From the NCBI RefSeq assembly GCF_039862785.1, contig NZ_CP156795.1, forward strand, positions 2,108,001 to 2,172,000: a stretch of 64,000 nucleotides of DNA, written 5' to 3'. The notes beneath the pieces were generated by a model. The model was given only the letters and a program-made list of their open reading frames with translations, searched no databases and had not been told where the DNA came from. The position numbers and the translations under genes were made by a program. Below, in pieces: positions 25,694-34,827 of this stretch; positions within the stretch are counted from its first letter, which is position 1, and every line of letters begins with the position of its first letter. The DNA comes from Acinetobacter sp. ANC 7912 (GTDB lineage Bacteria > Pseudomonadota > Gammaproteobacteria > Pseudomonadales > Moraxellaceae).

Positions 25694-26758
25694 ATGAGTA
25701 TTCAAGTTAAAAATATTGAAAAACACTTTGGTGCATTCCATGCACTGAAAAACATTTCCCTGGATTTCCCAGATGGCCAGTTAGTTGCCCTGCTTGGTCC
25801 ATCAGGCTGCGGTAAAACTACACTATTACGTATTATCGCAGGTCTGGAATCTGCGGACGGCGGCCAGGTAATTCTGGAAGGTGAAGATGCAACGAATGTT
25901 CATGTACGTGAACGTGAAGTTGGTTTTGTATTCCAGCACTATGCCCTGTTCCGTCATATGACTGTGTTTGACAACGTGGCTTTTGGTCTGCGTGTACGTC
26001 CACGTTCTACTCGTCCATCTGAAGCAGAAATCAAAAAACGTGTGACTTGTCTTCTAGATCTGGTTCAACTGGGTTTCCTTGCTGATCGTTATCCTGCCCA
26101 GCTTTCTGGTGGTCAGCGTCAGCGTATTGCCTTGGCTCGTGCATTAGCCGTTGAACCACGTGTATTGTTATTGGATGAGCCATTCGGTGCACTGGATGCC
26201 AAAGTTCGTAAAGAACTGCGTCGCTGGTTACGTACCCTGCATGATGAATTGCACATCACGTCTATTTTCGTAACCCACGATCAGGAAGAAGCACTCGAAG
26301 TTGCCGATCAGATCGTAGTGATGAACAAGGGTAATGTCGAGCAAATTGGTTCACCTCGTGAAGTCTATGAGACACCAGCAACACCATTCGTGTTCGACTT
26401 CCTGGGCCAAGCCAACCGTTTTGAAGGCCAGAACAATGGCGGCATCCTTCAACTTGGTGAAGATCGTGTTCAGTTTGATGCTGCGAAACAGCAAGCGCAA
26501 GGCAATGTGATTGTATTCGCGCGTCCAGACGAACTACGTATCCATGCTCAACCACAGGACAATGCAATTCAGGCGACTTTCATTCGTGAATTGTGGATTG
26601 CCGGGAAAGTGGTTGCAGAACTGAATGACCGTCAAGGCAACCTGATTGAGATTTCCCTGACCCCAGAAGAAGCTCGAGCACATCAGTTCCGACCAAATCA
26701 GACCGTATGGTTAAGCCCGCTTAACCTGCATTTATTCTCTGCAAATCAGGTCGCTTAA
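25694..26758 (+). CDS. cysA: Sulfate ABC transporter ATP-binding protein CysA
   Basis: 354-residue ATPase that powers sulfate/thiosulfate import. Walker [10 protein letters not shown] (residues 36-44), signature [15 protein letters not shown], Walker [13 protein letters not shown] and the switch His in FVTHDQEEA are intact. The C-terminal TOBE-like domain starts near residue 235. AAGGAATG precedes the ATG. It is followed by an 8-bp hairpin without a T-run and then by cysB. Confidence 0.96.
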   Translation: MSIQVKNIEKHFGAFHALKNISLDFPDGQLVALLGPSGCGKTTLLRIIAGLESADGGQVILEGEDATNVHVREREVGFVFQHYALFRHMTVFDNVAFGLRVRPRSTRPSEAEIKKRVTCLLDLVQLGFLADRYPAQLSGGQRQRIALARALAVEPRVLLLDEPFGALDAKVRKELRRWLRTLHDELHITSIFVTHDQEEALEVADQIVVMNKGNVEQIGSPREVYETPATPFVFDFLGQANRFEGQNNGGILQLGEDRVQFDAAKQQAQGNVIVFARPDELRIHAQPQDNAIQATFIRELWIAGKVVAELNDRQGNLIEISLTPEEARAHQFRPNQTVWLSPLNLHLFSANQVA

Positions 26759-26767
26759 GACATACCA

Positions 26768-26790
26768 GATGGGGCCAGAGCAGCCCCATC
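26768..26790 (+). repeat. Hairpin between cysA and cysB
   Basis: GATGGGGC and GCCCCATC form an 8-bp stem around CAGAGCA. No T-run follows, so it is more likely an mRNA processing or stabilising structure than a terminator. cysB starts 23 bases later. Confidence 0.5.
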
Positions 26791-26812
26791 CGCTTATAGG
26801 GTAGAAAGAATT

Positions 26813-27736
26813 ATGAATTTCCAACAATTAAGAATTATTCGAGAGACTGTTCGACAGAACTTTAATTTAACTGAAGCTTCTGCGGCACTTTATACTTCTC
26901 AGTCTGGTGTCAGCAAGCATATTAAAGACCTGGAAGATGAACTAGGTGTACAGCTTTTTATTCGTAAAGGTAAACGTTTATTGGGTTTGACCGAACCAGG
27001 TCAGGCATTGCTCGGCATTGTAGAACGCATGCTGGTCGATGCAGACAATATCAAACGTCTGGCAGATGACTTTAACAAGGTTGATGAAGGGACATTGACC
27101 ATTGCCACAACACATACTCAAGCACGTTATGTGTTGCCACCAATCGTGAATCAGTTTAAGAAAGAATTTCCAAAGGTTCACCTGATTCTGCAACAGGCAA
27201 GCCCGGTAGAAATTACTGAAATGCTGCTACAAGGTGAAGCGGATATTGGTATTGCAACTGAAGCCCTGACTACCGAAGAGAATCTGGCAAGTGTGCCGTA
27301 CTATAACTGGCAGCACAGCATTATTACGCCACAAAATCACCCGTTGACCAAAAAAGAAAAAATCACGATTGAAGACCTGGCTAATTATCCAATCATCACT
27401 TATCACGGTGGTTTTACCGGCCGTTCGAAAATTGACATTGCCTTCCAGGAAGCCGGTTTTGATGTAGATATCGTGATGTCAGCTTTGGATGCTGATGTAA
27501 TCAAAACCTATGTTGAACTGAACATGGGTGTCGGTATTGTCAATGATGTCGCTTATGATCCTGAACGTGACTACCGCTTAAAACAGATCAAAACTGATAT
27601 TTTTGGTGTGAATACGACTTGGATTGCTGTGCGTAAAGGTCATTTACTACGTGGCTATGGCTATGAATTTATCTCACTTTGCTCACCAGATGCCGATATT
27701 AAAGCACTAAAAAAAGTAGCTTATCCTGACGAATAA
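26813..27736 (+). CDS. cysB: LysR-type regulator of sulfur assimilation, CysB family
   Basis: 307-residue LysR protein with N-terminal helix-turn-helix (ASAALYTSQSGVSKHIKDLE, residues about 22-41) and a periplasmic-binding-protein-like effector domain. TTHTQARYVLPP, YHGGFTGRSKID and DADVIKTYVELNMGVGIV are characteristic of CysB/Cbl, whose inducers are O-acetylserine and N-acetylserine. Location at the end of the sulfate uptake cluster supports CysB. The related Cbl cannot be fully excluded. A terminator follows. Confidence 0.93.
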   Translation: MNFQQLRIIRETVRQNFNLTEASAALYTSQSGVSKHIKDLEDELGVQLFIRKGKRLLGLTEPGQALLGIVERMLVDADNIKRLADDFNKVDEGTLTIATTHTQARYVLPPIVNQFKKEFPKVHLILQQASPVEITEMLLQGEADIGIATEALTTEENLASVPYYNWQHSIITPQNHPLTKKEKITIEDLANYPIITYHGGFTGRSKIDIAFQEAGFDVDIVMSALDADVIKTYVELNMGVGIVNDVAYDPERDYRLKQIKTDIFGVNTTWIAVRKGHLLRGYGYEFISLCSPDADIKALKKVAYPDE

Positions 27737-27760
27737 TTCGTGATTTATAAAGTTTATAGA

Positions 27761-27786
27761 AAGAGGCTTGAATAGCCTCTTTTTTC
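27761..27786 (+). terminator. Terminator of the sulfate cluster
   Basis: AAGAGGCT and AGCCTCTT pair around TGAAT and run into six T residues, 25 bases after the cysB stop codon. Confidence 0.9.
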
Positions 27787-27812
27787 TGTTTATATCCACT
27801 AAATTTTGTATA

Positions 27813-28544
27813 GGCTCTAGACTAGCAGATTTACACTTAATTTTACCTAATGAGGTTCCACAGCTCAGTTGCTAACTCATTAGGTTCCCTCATCCAACGC
27901 CATTCAGTTTCTTTAAGATGATAATCAAAGTACTCTTTTGATATGCCGTTAAACTTTGCTAGCCTTCTTTTACAAAAGCTCCAAAATGATTCTATTCCAT
28001 TTATATGACATTCTCCTCTAGCAAACTCATTTGCTCCGTGATTTACCCTAAAATGCTTTGAATAACCCACATCAACAAGACCATTATAGCCACGCCATCC
28101 ATCACTATAAATCACACTCTCAAGTGAAACTTTACCAATGATAACCTCTTGTAAAGTCTTCATTTTACAGTCAGGTACGATTTCAGTATAGACGCGCCCA
28201 TTACGTTCGAATATTCCAAATACTGGCTGTTTTAGAGTCCCACGACCACGCTTTAACTTTCCATGAAACCCACGTTGCCTTTTCGCTCCAAAATAGCTTT
28301 CATCTACTTCTATTGAAGCAACAAACTTAGCTCTTAAATCTGTTTGATGATCATAGATAGTTTCTCTAAAAAGCATGTACCAATAGTTAATCGTATTACG
28401 ATTTAAATTGAGTAATAAGGCTGTTTTGGAAGCAGGAATATCAACACAAAAGCATTGAATAATTTTTTTAATCTTGTAGTGACTTAATTTACTGTTTTCT
28501 ATCATGATTCTAGACTAATATAATCATTTTGCTAGTCTAGAGCC
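27813..28544 (-). mobile_element. IS1595-family (IS1016-like) insertion sequence
   Basis: 732-bp element with 15-bp perfect terminal repeats, GGCTCTAGACTAGCA at 27813-27827 and its complement at 28530-28544. TTGTATA flanks both sides (27806-27812 and 28545-28551), a 7-bp perfect repeat, or 8 bp with one mismatch; 8 bp is usual for the family. It lies between the cysB terminator and the carO terminator, and its single gene is intact. Confidence 0.9.
27843..28505 (-). CDS. IS1595-family transposase
   Basis: 220-residue transposase. An N-terminal helix-turn-helix (SKTALLLNLNRNTINYWY) precedes the catalytic core with Asp in IEVDESYFG, Asp in VIYSDGWRGYNG and the third residue in HINGIESFWSFCKRRL. 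The short length without an N-terminal zinc finger fits the IS1016 subgroup. The reading frame is uninterrupted, so it may be active. Confidence 0.9.
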   Translation of the reverse strand: MIENSKLSHYKIKKIIQCFCVDIPASKTALLLNLNRNTINYWYMLFRETIYDHQTDLRAKFVASIEVDESYFGAKRQRGFHGKLKRGRGTLKQPVFGIFERNGRVYTEIVPDCKMKTLQEVIIGKVSLESVIYSDGWRGYNGLVDVGYSKHFRVNHGANEFARGECHINGIESFWSFCKRRLAKFNGISKEYFDYHLKETEWRWMREPNELATELWNLIR

Positions 28545-28648
28545 TTGTATAAATGCAAAGAGCTTTCTAATTTTAAAATCTTATTTTTAATCAATTGAAA
28601 TCTAAAGATTATAAGTTTTTTGTTTCTCTTGCATTATCTTTGAACTAT

Positions 28649-28676
28649 AAAAAAACGAGCCGAAGCTCGTTTTTTT
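28649..28676 (-). terminator. Terminator of carO
   Basis: AACGAGC and GCTCGTT pair around CGAA, with A and T tracts on both sides; on the minus strand it ends in a T-run 12 bases after the carO stop codon. Confidence 0.88.
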
Positions 28677-28687
28677 GCCTTGAAGGA

Positions 28688-29422
28688 TTAGAAGCGGAAG
28701 CTTACACCCAGTTTAGCCACCGGTAGCCATTCATATTTATTGTCAGTGCGGATATCACGCTCTTCTTCTGCAAGTGCTACATCTAACCTATTTCCTTCAC
28801 TACCAATTAAACCTGCGGCTTCTGGATTCACGCTTAAATTTGCAGTTGGATTTCCATTGTAGTAAGCACCAATTTCACCGAATACACCCCAACGATTTGT
28901 AATCGCTGGAGAGAAACCAACACCTACATATGGAGCGATATTGTTTTTATAAGATAAATCACCAGTAATACGGGCCTCTGTTGTTCCTGCATTAAAGCGT
29001 TCTCCACCAACTGTAAATGATGCATTAGTTCCTGAACGACGTTCTAAGTTATAGTCGTTGTCAATATAACCTACACCAGCAGCCATATAGAACCAGTTAG
29101 CCCATGGACGAATTTCAGCATTTAGATAAGTTAGGTTATTATCCATATCAAGGTCATATTTGTTACCGTTAATAGATAAATCATCTGACCAAGAGATATC
29201 ACCACCGTTATAACCCAAGGTTACACCTACATATGGGTTTGCACTCCAGGAGATTGCACCACCGTATCCTGTAGTACCGACTTCAGCACGGACTGAAGCT
29301 GGTTTAAAGAAAGAGAATTCAGCAACACCCTCATCAGTAACAACAACCTCATCAGCAGCCATCACAGAAGTCGTTGCCGCAGTGAGTACCGACAGCGCAA
29401 AATATTTAGCAAAAGTTTTCAT
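28688..29422 (-). CDS. carO: CarO-type outer-membrane beta-barrel protein
   Basis: 244-residue outer-membrane protein with signal peptide (cleavage after SVMA, residue 22) and a C-terminal strand ending in Phe (KLGVSFRF), the signal for barrel insertion. SVRAEVGTTGYGGAISWSAN, NPYVGVTLGYNGGDISW and YLNAEIRPW match what I remember of Acinetobacter baumannii CarO, a porin linked to carbapenem susceptibility and basic amino acid uptake. Loop regions differ from that protein, as is usual between CarO alleles. Resistance relevance cannot be inferred. It is monocistronic with a long AT-rich upstream region. Confidence 0.85.
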   Translation of the reverse strand: MKTFAKYFALSVLTAATTSVMAADEVVVTDEGVAEFSFFKPASVRAEVGTTGYGGAISWSANPYVGVTLGYNGGDISWSDDLSINGNKYDLDMDNNLTYLNAEIRPWANWFYMAAGVGYIDNDYNLERRSGTNASFTVGGERFNAGTTEARITGDLSYKNNIAPYVGVGFSPAITNRWGVFGEIGAYYNGNPTANLSVNPEAAGLIGSEGNRLDVALAEEERDIRTDNKYEWLPVAKLGVSFRF

Positions 29423-29798
29423 TTAGATCTCCTCAATAAATTATTTTTAACGTTTTTAATCTTCGTTATGCTTGCATGTTAATTCATATCTTGATCATTC
29501 TTTATTCAAGTTTTGCTAAGTTTATGTAAGGTTTTGATACAAATAGTGCTTTTTCTATGATTTTATAAGGTTTTTTGCATATTGCTGCTAATTAGATGCT
29601 TTTACAGGCATTTTTCTAGAATATTTCCCATATCATGCTTTATATACCTGAATATATTTATTAATTAATGAATGAGCCTTGATCTTGCTGATTTTTCTGA
29701 CTTCTTTATTATTAATTTCAATATCTGTCGTGTTTTACATCTAATCTTTGCTCAATATAGTGTAAAATCTTGGAAATTTTTTTTCTGGAAGGAAGATC
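29423..29798. other. AT-rich divergent intergenic region carO / dapD
   Basis: 376 bases without a convincing gene on either strand. It must hold the promoters of carO (minus) and dapD (plus). A plausible dapD promoter is TTTTAC (29733-29738) with TATAGT (29756-29761) at 17-base spacing, and GGAAGGA precedes the dapD ATG. No hairpin with a T-run or obvious operator was found. Confidence 0.6.
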
Positions 29799-30620
29799 AT
29801 GTCTCAGCTTTCAACAATCATTGAACAAGCGTTTGAAGACCGTGCGAATTTCACTGCAGCAGACTGTCCTGCTGAAGTTCGTCAGGCAGTTGAGGAAGTT
29901 ATTGCTGGCCTGGACAATGGCTCTCTACGTGTAGCTGAAAAAATCAATGGTGAATGGGTTGTTCATCAATGGGTGAAAAAAGCGGTTCTTTTATCATTCA
30001 AACTGAATGACAATAAACCAATGGAAGCATGTGATCTTCGCTTCTATGACAAAGTAGATACCAAATTTAACGGCTGGACTGATGAACAATTTAAAGCAGC
30101 TGGTGTACGTGTTGTACCTCCTGCTGTTGCACGTAAAGGTTCTTACCAAGCGAAAAACGTGGTCTTGATGCCTTCTTATGTCAACATTGGTGCGTATGTT
30201 GACGAAGGCACAATGGTGGATACATGGGCAACTGTAGGTTCATGTGCGCAAATCGGTAAAAACGTTCACCTGTCAGGTGGTGTTGGTATTGGTGGTGTTC
30301 TTGAACCGCTTCAAGCAAACCCAACCATCATTGAAGATAACTGTTTCATCGGTGCACGTTCTGAAATCGTAGAAGGTGTAATCGTAGAAGAAGGTTCTGT
30401 GATTTCAATGGGTGTATTCATTGGTCAATCTACCAAGATTTATGACCGCGCAACTGGCGAAATCCACTACGGCCGTGTTCCTGCAGGTTCAGTTGTTGTG
30501 TCTGGTACATTGCCTTCTAAAGATGGTACTTGCAACTTATATGCTGCAATCATCGTGAAAAAAGTGGATGCGAAAACTCGTGCTAAAACTAGCCTGAACG
30601 ACCTGCTTCGCGAAGACTAA
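29799..30620 (+). CDS. dapD: Tetrahydrodipicolinate N-succinyltransferase DapD
   Basis: 273-residue enzyme using succinyl-CoA to acylate tetrahydrodipicolinate in the lysine/diaminopimelate pathway. The N-terminal helical domain is followed by a left-handed beta-helix of hexapeptide repeats ([51 protein letters not shown]). Its length is typical of the family. GGAAGGA gives a strong ribosome site. Three hairpins follow the stop codon. Confidence 0.97.
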   Translation: MSQLSTIIEQAFEDRANFTAADCPAEVRQAVEEVIAGLDNGSLRVAEKINGEWVVHQWVKKAVLLSFKLNDNKPMEACDLRFYDKVDTKFNGWTDEQFKAAGVRVVPPAVARKGSYQAKNVVLMPSYVNIGAYVDEGTMVDTWATVGSCAQIGKNVHLSGGVGIGGVLEPLQANPTIIEDNCFIGARSEIVEGVIVEEGSVISMGVFIGQSTKIYDRATGEIHYGRVPAGSVVVSGTLPSKDGTCNLYAAIIVKKVDAKTRAKTSLNDLLRED

Positions 30621-30627
30621 GATCTAA

Positions 30628-30707
30628 TCTCTACGGAACATTGATTGTTCCCCGGAGCTTTAACTGCTCCTTGTCTCTACGGTTAATCCTAACCGTAGGG
30701 ATTTTTA
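30628..30707 (+). terminator. Three tandem hairpins ending in the dapD terminator
   Basis: GGAACA-TTGAT-TGTTCC, GGAGC-TTTAACT-GCTCC and CTACGGTTA-ATCC-TAACCGTAG follow each other, the last one leading into GGATTTTT. TCTCTACGG occurs twice (30628-30636 and 30674-30682); both copies can pair with CCGTAGGGA (30693-30701), so a long-range stem enclosing the first two hairpins competes with the terminator hairpin. The gene next in line is queE. Confidence 0.7.
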
Positions 30708-30746
30708 TTTTTATATACTGTTAATTATCTCTCGGTTAATTTTGTT

Positions 30747-31457
30747 ATGAGTACGCTTCGATCTTCCGCTATTCCTGTTACTGATCCGTCTGCGGGTTTA
30801 CGCATCACGGAGATCTTCTATTCATTACAAGGTGAAGCCAATACTGCTGGTTTGCCAACTGTGTTTATCCGTCTGACTGGTTGCCCACTGCGTTGTACTT
30901 ATTGTGATACCACTTATTCTTTTGAAGGTGGTGAACGTAAATCCTTAGATGACATTATTCAAACCACGCTGGATTTTAAAACCCCTTATGTCTGTGTGAC
31001 TGGTGGTGAACCACTGGCGCAACCGAATGCACTGCCATTGATGCAACGTCTGGCCGATGCCGGTTGTGAAGTGTCGCTCGAAACCAGTGGCGCGCTGGAT
31101 GTGTCCAAGGTAGACCCTCGCGTATCAAAAGTATTAGACTTAAAAACCCCAACTTCTGGTGAAGTTGCACGAAATTTGCTTACCAATCTCGACCATTTAA
31201 CCCAACACGACCAGATCAAGTTTGTGATCTGTAACCGTGAGGATTATGAATGGTCCAAACAGCAGGTAGAACAGTACCAACTGAATGAAAAAGTCAGTAC
31301 AGTCTGGTTCTCCCCTGCCTTTGCTGTTGAAAAAGGTTCAGTTCGCCTGCCACAGCTGGCTCGTGATCTGGCCCAGTGGATTTTAGAAGATCATCTCCCT
31401 GTTCGTTTCCAGCTGCAGCTGCATAAACTGCTCTGGAACGATGAAACTGGTCGTTAA
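30747..31457 (+). CDS. queE: 7-carboxy-7-deazaguanine synthase QueE
   Basis: 236-residue radical SAM enzyme converting 6-carboxytetrahydropterin to 7-carboxy-7-deazaguanine, the second-stage step of queuosine biosynthesis. The cluster motif is CPLRCTYCDT (C-x3-C-x2-C), and the SAM-binding region CVTGGEPL follows. It has only a weak ribosome site. It is followed 30 bases later by queC, the next enzyme of the pathway. Confidence 0.95.
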   Translation: MSTLRSSAIPVTDPSAGLRITEIFYSLQGEANTAGLPTVFIRLTGCPLRCTYCDTTYSFEGGERKSLDDIIQTTLDFKTPYVCVTGGEPLAQPNALPLMQRLADAGCEVSLETSGALDVSKVDPRVSKVLDLKTPTSGEVARNLLTNLDHLTQHDQIKFVICNREDYEWSKQQVEQYQLNEKVSTVWFSPAFAVEKGSVRLPQLARDLAQWILEDHLPVRFQLQLHKLLWNDETGR

Positions 31458-31487
31458 TTATTTATCAAATATTTTGGAGATTTAGCT

Positions 31488-32156
31488 ATGCGCCCTCGTG
31501 CCATTGTATTGTTATCTGGCGGATTAGACTCAACCACATGTTTAGCTTGGGCGCAGGCACGCTATGAATGTATCGCTCTCAGTTTTATGTATGGTCAGCG
31601 TTCGACCACGGAACTGGATGCAGCACGTGCATTGACGCAACGTGCAGGTGTAGAACATCGTGTCATCAATATTGATCTGGGTAACTTGGGTGGTTCTGCT
31701 CTGACCGATCACAGCATTGATGTGCCAGAACAATTACAGGAAGGTATTCCGGTCACTTATGTACCTGCACGTAATACCATTTTCCTGTCTTATGCACTGG
31801 CGGCAGCAGAAGTTTTTGGTGCAGAAGCCATTGTCATCGGAATTAACGCAGTCGATTATTCAGGTTATCCAGACTGCCGTCCGGAATTTATTGAAGCCTT
31901 TGCCAATATGGCGCGTTTGGCGACTAAAGTGGGTGTTGAGGGTAAACCGCTCAAGTTTGAAACACCTTTGTTACATTTATCCAAAGCAAATATTATTCGC
32001 TTAGGCATTGAGCATGGCGTAGACTATAGCCAAACGGTTTCTTGCTACCAGGCAGACGACCAAGGACGTGCTTGTGGTAAATGTGACAGCTGTCGTCTAC
32101 GCAAACAGGGCTTTGCAGATGCGGGTGTCGAGGATCCGACACGTTATATACCGTAA
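31488..32156 (+). CDS. queC: 7-cyano-7-deazaguanine synthase QueC
   Basis: 222-residue ATP-dependent amidase/nitrile synthase making preQ0 from 7-carboxy-7-deazaguanine and ammonia. The pyrophosphatase P-loop [10 protein letters not shown] is near the N-terminus and the zinc site is formed by the Cys set in [27 protein letters not shown] precedes the ATG. The small secreted-protein gene begins 16 bases downstream and may share the transcript. Confidence 0.97.
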   Translation: MRPRAIVLLSGGLDSTTCLAWAQARYECIALSFMYGQRSTTELDAARALTQRAGVEHRVINIDLGNLGGSALTDHSIDVPEQLQEGIPVTYVPARNTIFLSYALAAAEVFGAEAIVIGINAVDYSGYPDCRPEFIEAFANMARLATKVGVEGKPLKFETPLLHLSKANIIRLGIEHGVDYSQTVSCYQADDQGRACGKCDSCRLRKQGFADAGVEDPTRYIP

Positions 32157-32172
32157 TAACAAGGTAGAGTTT

Positions 32173-32577
32173 ATGAAAAATTTAAAATCAAATATTGTTC
32201 TTGCAGCTTTAGTTTCAGCTGCTGCATTCGCGACAACTGCTCAAGCAAATGACAGCAAACTGCAAAATGCTTATAAAAGCACTAACGTGAAAGCTGCACT
32301 GATCAATGTTTGTAAAGAAGAAACTGGTAAAGGCAAACAATTGACCTCTGCTGAAGTTAGTAAATATTGTACTTGTGCTGTAGAAGCGGATGGCAAACTG
32401 ACCAATGCGCAAAAATGGGAAATCCAGAGCGCAATTAACCAGAAAAAAAGCCCTTCAACTCTAGCTTTTGTGCAAAAACAGAATAAAGACCTGCAAGCAT
32501 GTTTCGGTCCTCAGCTAACCAACAAGCTGAAAACTTTGACTGAACAGGCGCAAAAAGCAGCGGCTGCTAAAAAATAA
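32173..32577 (+). CDS. Small secreted protein of unknown function
   Basis: 134-residue protein with a clear signal peptide (AALVSAAAFATTAQA, cleavage near residue 25). The mature part has four Cys (INVCKEE, KYCTCAVE, QACFG), allowing two disulfides, and the Ala/Lys-rich end EQAQKAAAAKK. I recall similar periplasmic proteins of unknown function in Acinetobacter. The frame opens in queC at 32068, but the start at 32173, preceded by AAGGTAGAG, gives the signal peptide. A terminator follows. Confidence 0.82.
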   Translation: MKNLKSNIVLAALVSAAAFATTAQANDSKLQNAYKSTNVKAALINVCKEETGKGKQLTSAEVSKYCTCAVEADGKLTNAQKWEIQSAINQKKSPSTLAFVQKQNKDLQACFGPQLTNKLKTLTEQAQKAAAAKK

Positions 32578-32597
32578 TTTCTGATTATTCTTAGCAG

Positions 32598-32629
32598 AAA
32601 TAAGCCACTATAATGTGGCTTATTTTTTT
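32598..32629 (+). terminator. Terminator after the secreted-protein gene
   Basis: AAATAAGCCAC and GTGGCTTATTT pair over 11 bp around TATAAT, followed by T residues. Confidence 0.9.
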
Positions 32630-32658
32630 GTAAAAATTACAATAGTAATGGAGTTTAT

Positions 32659-33117
32659 ATGTCTGACATCAGCTTGCTCGACCAAACATTTCCAACCACA
32701 ACCGGTGAAATCAACCTGGCTCAACTTGATGCAGAATGGCTGATTGTCTATTTCTATCCTAAAGATTCAACTCCAGGCTGTACCACTCAGGCAGTGAGTT
32801 TTTCTTGCCTGAAAGACCAGTTTGATGCACTCAGCACCACAATTCTCGGTGTTTCTCGTGACTCCGTAAAAGCACATCAGAACTTTACCGAGAAACAAAA
32901 TCTGACCATTAACCTGATTAGTGACAAAGAAGAAGTTTTGTGTAATCACTTTGATGTAATTAAAGAAAAGAATATGTATGGTAAAAAAGTCATGGGCATT
33001 GAACGCTCAACGTTCATTTTCCATAACGGCAAATTGGTGAAAGAATACCGTAAAGTAAAAGCAGCCGGTCATGCTGAACAAGTTTTAGAAGATCTAAAAG
33101 CACTACAAGCTGCTTGA
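32659..33117 (+). CDS. bcp: Thiol peroxidase, Bcp/PrxQ family peroxiredoxin
   Basis: 152-residue peroxiredoxin that reduces hydrogen peroxide and organic peroxides using thioredoxin. The peroxidatic Cys41 lies in YPKDSTPGCTTQ, and the TRx7-like site is complete. In E. coli Bcp the resolving Cys is five residues further on; here that position is Val46, and the next Cys is Cys50, nine residues after Cys41. It may use that residue or work as a 1-Cys enzyme. GGAG precedes the ATG, and a bidirectional terminator follows. Confidence 0.92.
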   Translation: MSDISLLDQTFPTTTGEINLAQLDAEWLIVYFYPKDSTPGCTTQAVSFSCLKDQFDALSTTILGVSRDSVKAHQNFTEKQNLTINLISDKEEVLCNHFDVIKEKNMYGKKVMGIERSTFIFHNGKLVKEYRKVKAAGHAEQVLEDLKALQAA

Positions 33118-33133
33118 TTCTCTAATCTGAAAT

Positions 33134-33166
33134 AAAAAAATGAGTCCGATTTGGACTCATTTTTTT
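33134..33166. terminator. Bidirectional terminator between bcp and argO
   Basis: AAAAAAATGAGTCC and GGACTCATTTTTTT form a 14-bp perfect stem around GATTT. It lies between two convergent genes and has suitable tracts for both strands. Confidence 0.93.
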
Positions 33167-33171
33167 ATGGC

Positions 33172-33777
33172 TCATGCCAAGATCAGTGACAATGCAATTC
33201 CCCACATCACGATCGCAATCAATACATCCAGAATCTGCCAGGCACGTGGGCTTTTAAATAGGGGTAATAGCAGTTTGGCTCCATAGCCCAGACTAAAAAA
33301 GAACAATACCGATGCGGTCATACTGCCCAAGGCAAAGTAGGGTTTCATCTCATAGAATTTGACTGAAATTGAACCCAGTAACACCACTGTATCCAGATAC
33401 ACATGCGGATTCAGCCAAGTAAAGCCTAGGCAGATTAGACAGGTTTTGATTAACGATTTGGCTGGATGCTCTTCAGGAATCAGCAAAGATTGCCCTGCCT
33501 GTAAGGCCTGTTTTAAGTGAATTCCACCATAGACCAGCAGAAATATTGCGCCCGCATAACGTGCCAGTTGGGTAAAAACCTCATGTTGCTGAATCCAGTG
33601 CCCAAAACCTAATACCCCTAGTGCAATCAGAATCGCATCCGATAAAGCACAGATCAGGCAGATCCAAAATATATACTGCTGTTTTAATCCCTGTTTCAGG
33701 ACAAAGGTATTTTGTGCACCAATGGCAAGGATCAGGCTAAACCCCATTGCCAGTCCTTGCAGATAAGCATTCCACAT
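33172..33777 (-). CDS. argO: LysE/ArgO-family amino acid exporter
   Basis: 201-residue inner-membrane protein with about six hydrophobic segments. GFSLILAIGAQNTFVLKQG near the start is the family signature of LysE/ArgO arginine and lysine exporters. The divergent neighbour is an ArgP-type regulator, the arrangement known for argO-argP control by lysine and arginine. Substrate range (arginine, lysine or canavanine) is inferred from family and context. Confidence 0.9.
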   Translation of the reverse strand: MWNAYLQGLAMGFSLILAIGAQNTFVLKQGLKQQYIFWICLICALSDAILIALGVLGFGHWIQQHEVFTQLARYAGAIFLLVYGGIHLKQALQAGQSLLIPEEHPAKSLIKTCLICLGFTWLNPHVYLDTVVLLGSISVKFYEMKPYFALGSMTASVLFFFSLGYGAKLLLPLFKSPRAWQILDVLIAIVMWGIALSLILA

Positions 33778-33885
33778 TACACTACCCCGGTTCCATTTTT
33801 GATAGGTGTAATTATGGCGTGAGCACTTGAAAATTAAATAAAATTAAGAAAATATAAATATAACTAAAATAATTTTAAGACACTT

Positions 33886-34791
33886 ATGTCGCTTAACTCA
33901 AAATATTGTGATGCCTTTCTGGCTGTCGCGGAAACCCAAAGCTTTGAAGCTGCAGCAAAGGTACTGAATCTTACTGCTTCTGCTGTGACTTTAAGGGTAC
34001 AAAGCCTGGAAAAATCTCTAGGCCAAGTCCTGATCCTGCGGGAACGTCCCTGCAAAGTGACTCATACCGGACAGATGCTGATGGAATATCTGCAAAGCCA
34101 GCGTCTGCGGGAACAACAGCTATTACAGCAATTTCATGGTCTGGATACTGATGAATTTAGTGTGCTGCATATTGCGACTAATGCAGACTCACTCGCGACC
34201 TGGCTATTGCCGACCCTGTCTAAGTTATTATTGCAAGAGAAAATCAGCCTGAAATTTCAGGTGGCTGATCAGAGCCAGACCCATATGCTGCTGGAAACTG
34301 GGAAAGTTAGCGCCTGTATCAGCTCACAGTCACAGGCTATGAAAGGTTGTCAGACCCAGCTGATTGGCGCAATGACTTATCGAATGGTTGCGACACCAGA
34401 TTTTATTCAACGCTGGTTTAATCATGGCCTCCATCGCGAATCCCTGCGTAAAGCACCTGCAATTATTTACAATGATCAGGATCAGCTGCATAGTGAGATC
34501 TTATTAACGCACTTTGGTCTGACGCAACAGAGCTATCCTTTTCACTATATTCCCTCTTCAACGGCTTTTGCCGAAGCGATCTTTGCCGGTTTGGGTTATG
34601 GACTGGTTCCGGACTATCAGATTGCGGATCGAATACAGCGTAATACATTGGTAGAAATTCTTCCCGAATGTAGAACAGATGTAAAACTATATTGGCATCA
34701 CTGGAAGCAGCAATCACCAGCCCTACAACAACTTACGACAGTCATTCTGGAACAAGCCAAACAACACTTAAATCATCCTATTTCAAGCTAA
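33886..34791 (+). CDS. argP: LysR-type regulator ArgP
   Basis: 301-residue LysR protein with N-terminal DNA-binding domain (FEAAAKVLNLTASAVTLRVQ, about residues 20-39) and a substrate-binding domain. The wording LGQVLILRERPCKVTHTGQ and ATNADSLATWLLPTL closely follows ArgP (IciA). It should activate argO when arginine or its analogues are present. The 108-base AT-rich divergent gap (33778-33885) must hold its operator, although no clean palindrome stands out. Confidence 0.9.
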   Translation: MSLNSKYCDAFLAVAETQSFEAAAKVLNLTASAVTLRVQSLEKSLGQVLILRERPCKVTHTGQMLMEYLQSQRLREQQLLQQFHGLDTDEFSVLHIATNADSLATWLLPTLSKLLLQEKISLKFQVADQSQTHMLLETGKVSACISSQSQAMKGCQTQLIGAMTYRMVATPDFIQRWFNHGLHRESLRKAPAIIYNDQDQLHSEILLTHFGLTQQSYPFHYIPSSTAFAEAIFAGLGYGLVPDYQIADRIQRNTLVEILPECRTDVKLYWHHWKQQSPALQQLTTVILEQAKQHLNHPISS

Positions 34792-34827
34792 ACTGTTTAA
34801 TCTTAAGTTCAAAACTGAGAAATTAAA

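Noticed and set aside
30621..30746. preQ1 riboswitch before queE
   Set aside because: The hairpins do not show the preQ1-I loop and A-rich tail or another preQ1 class pattern that I know; they lie closer to the dapD stop and end in its terminator.
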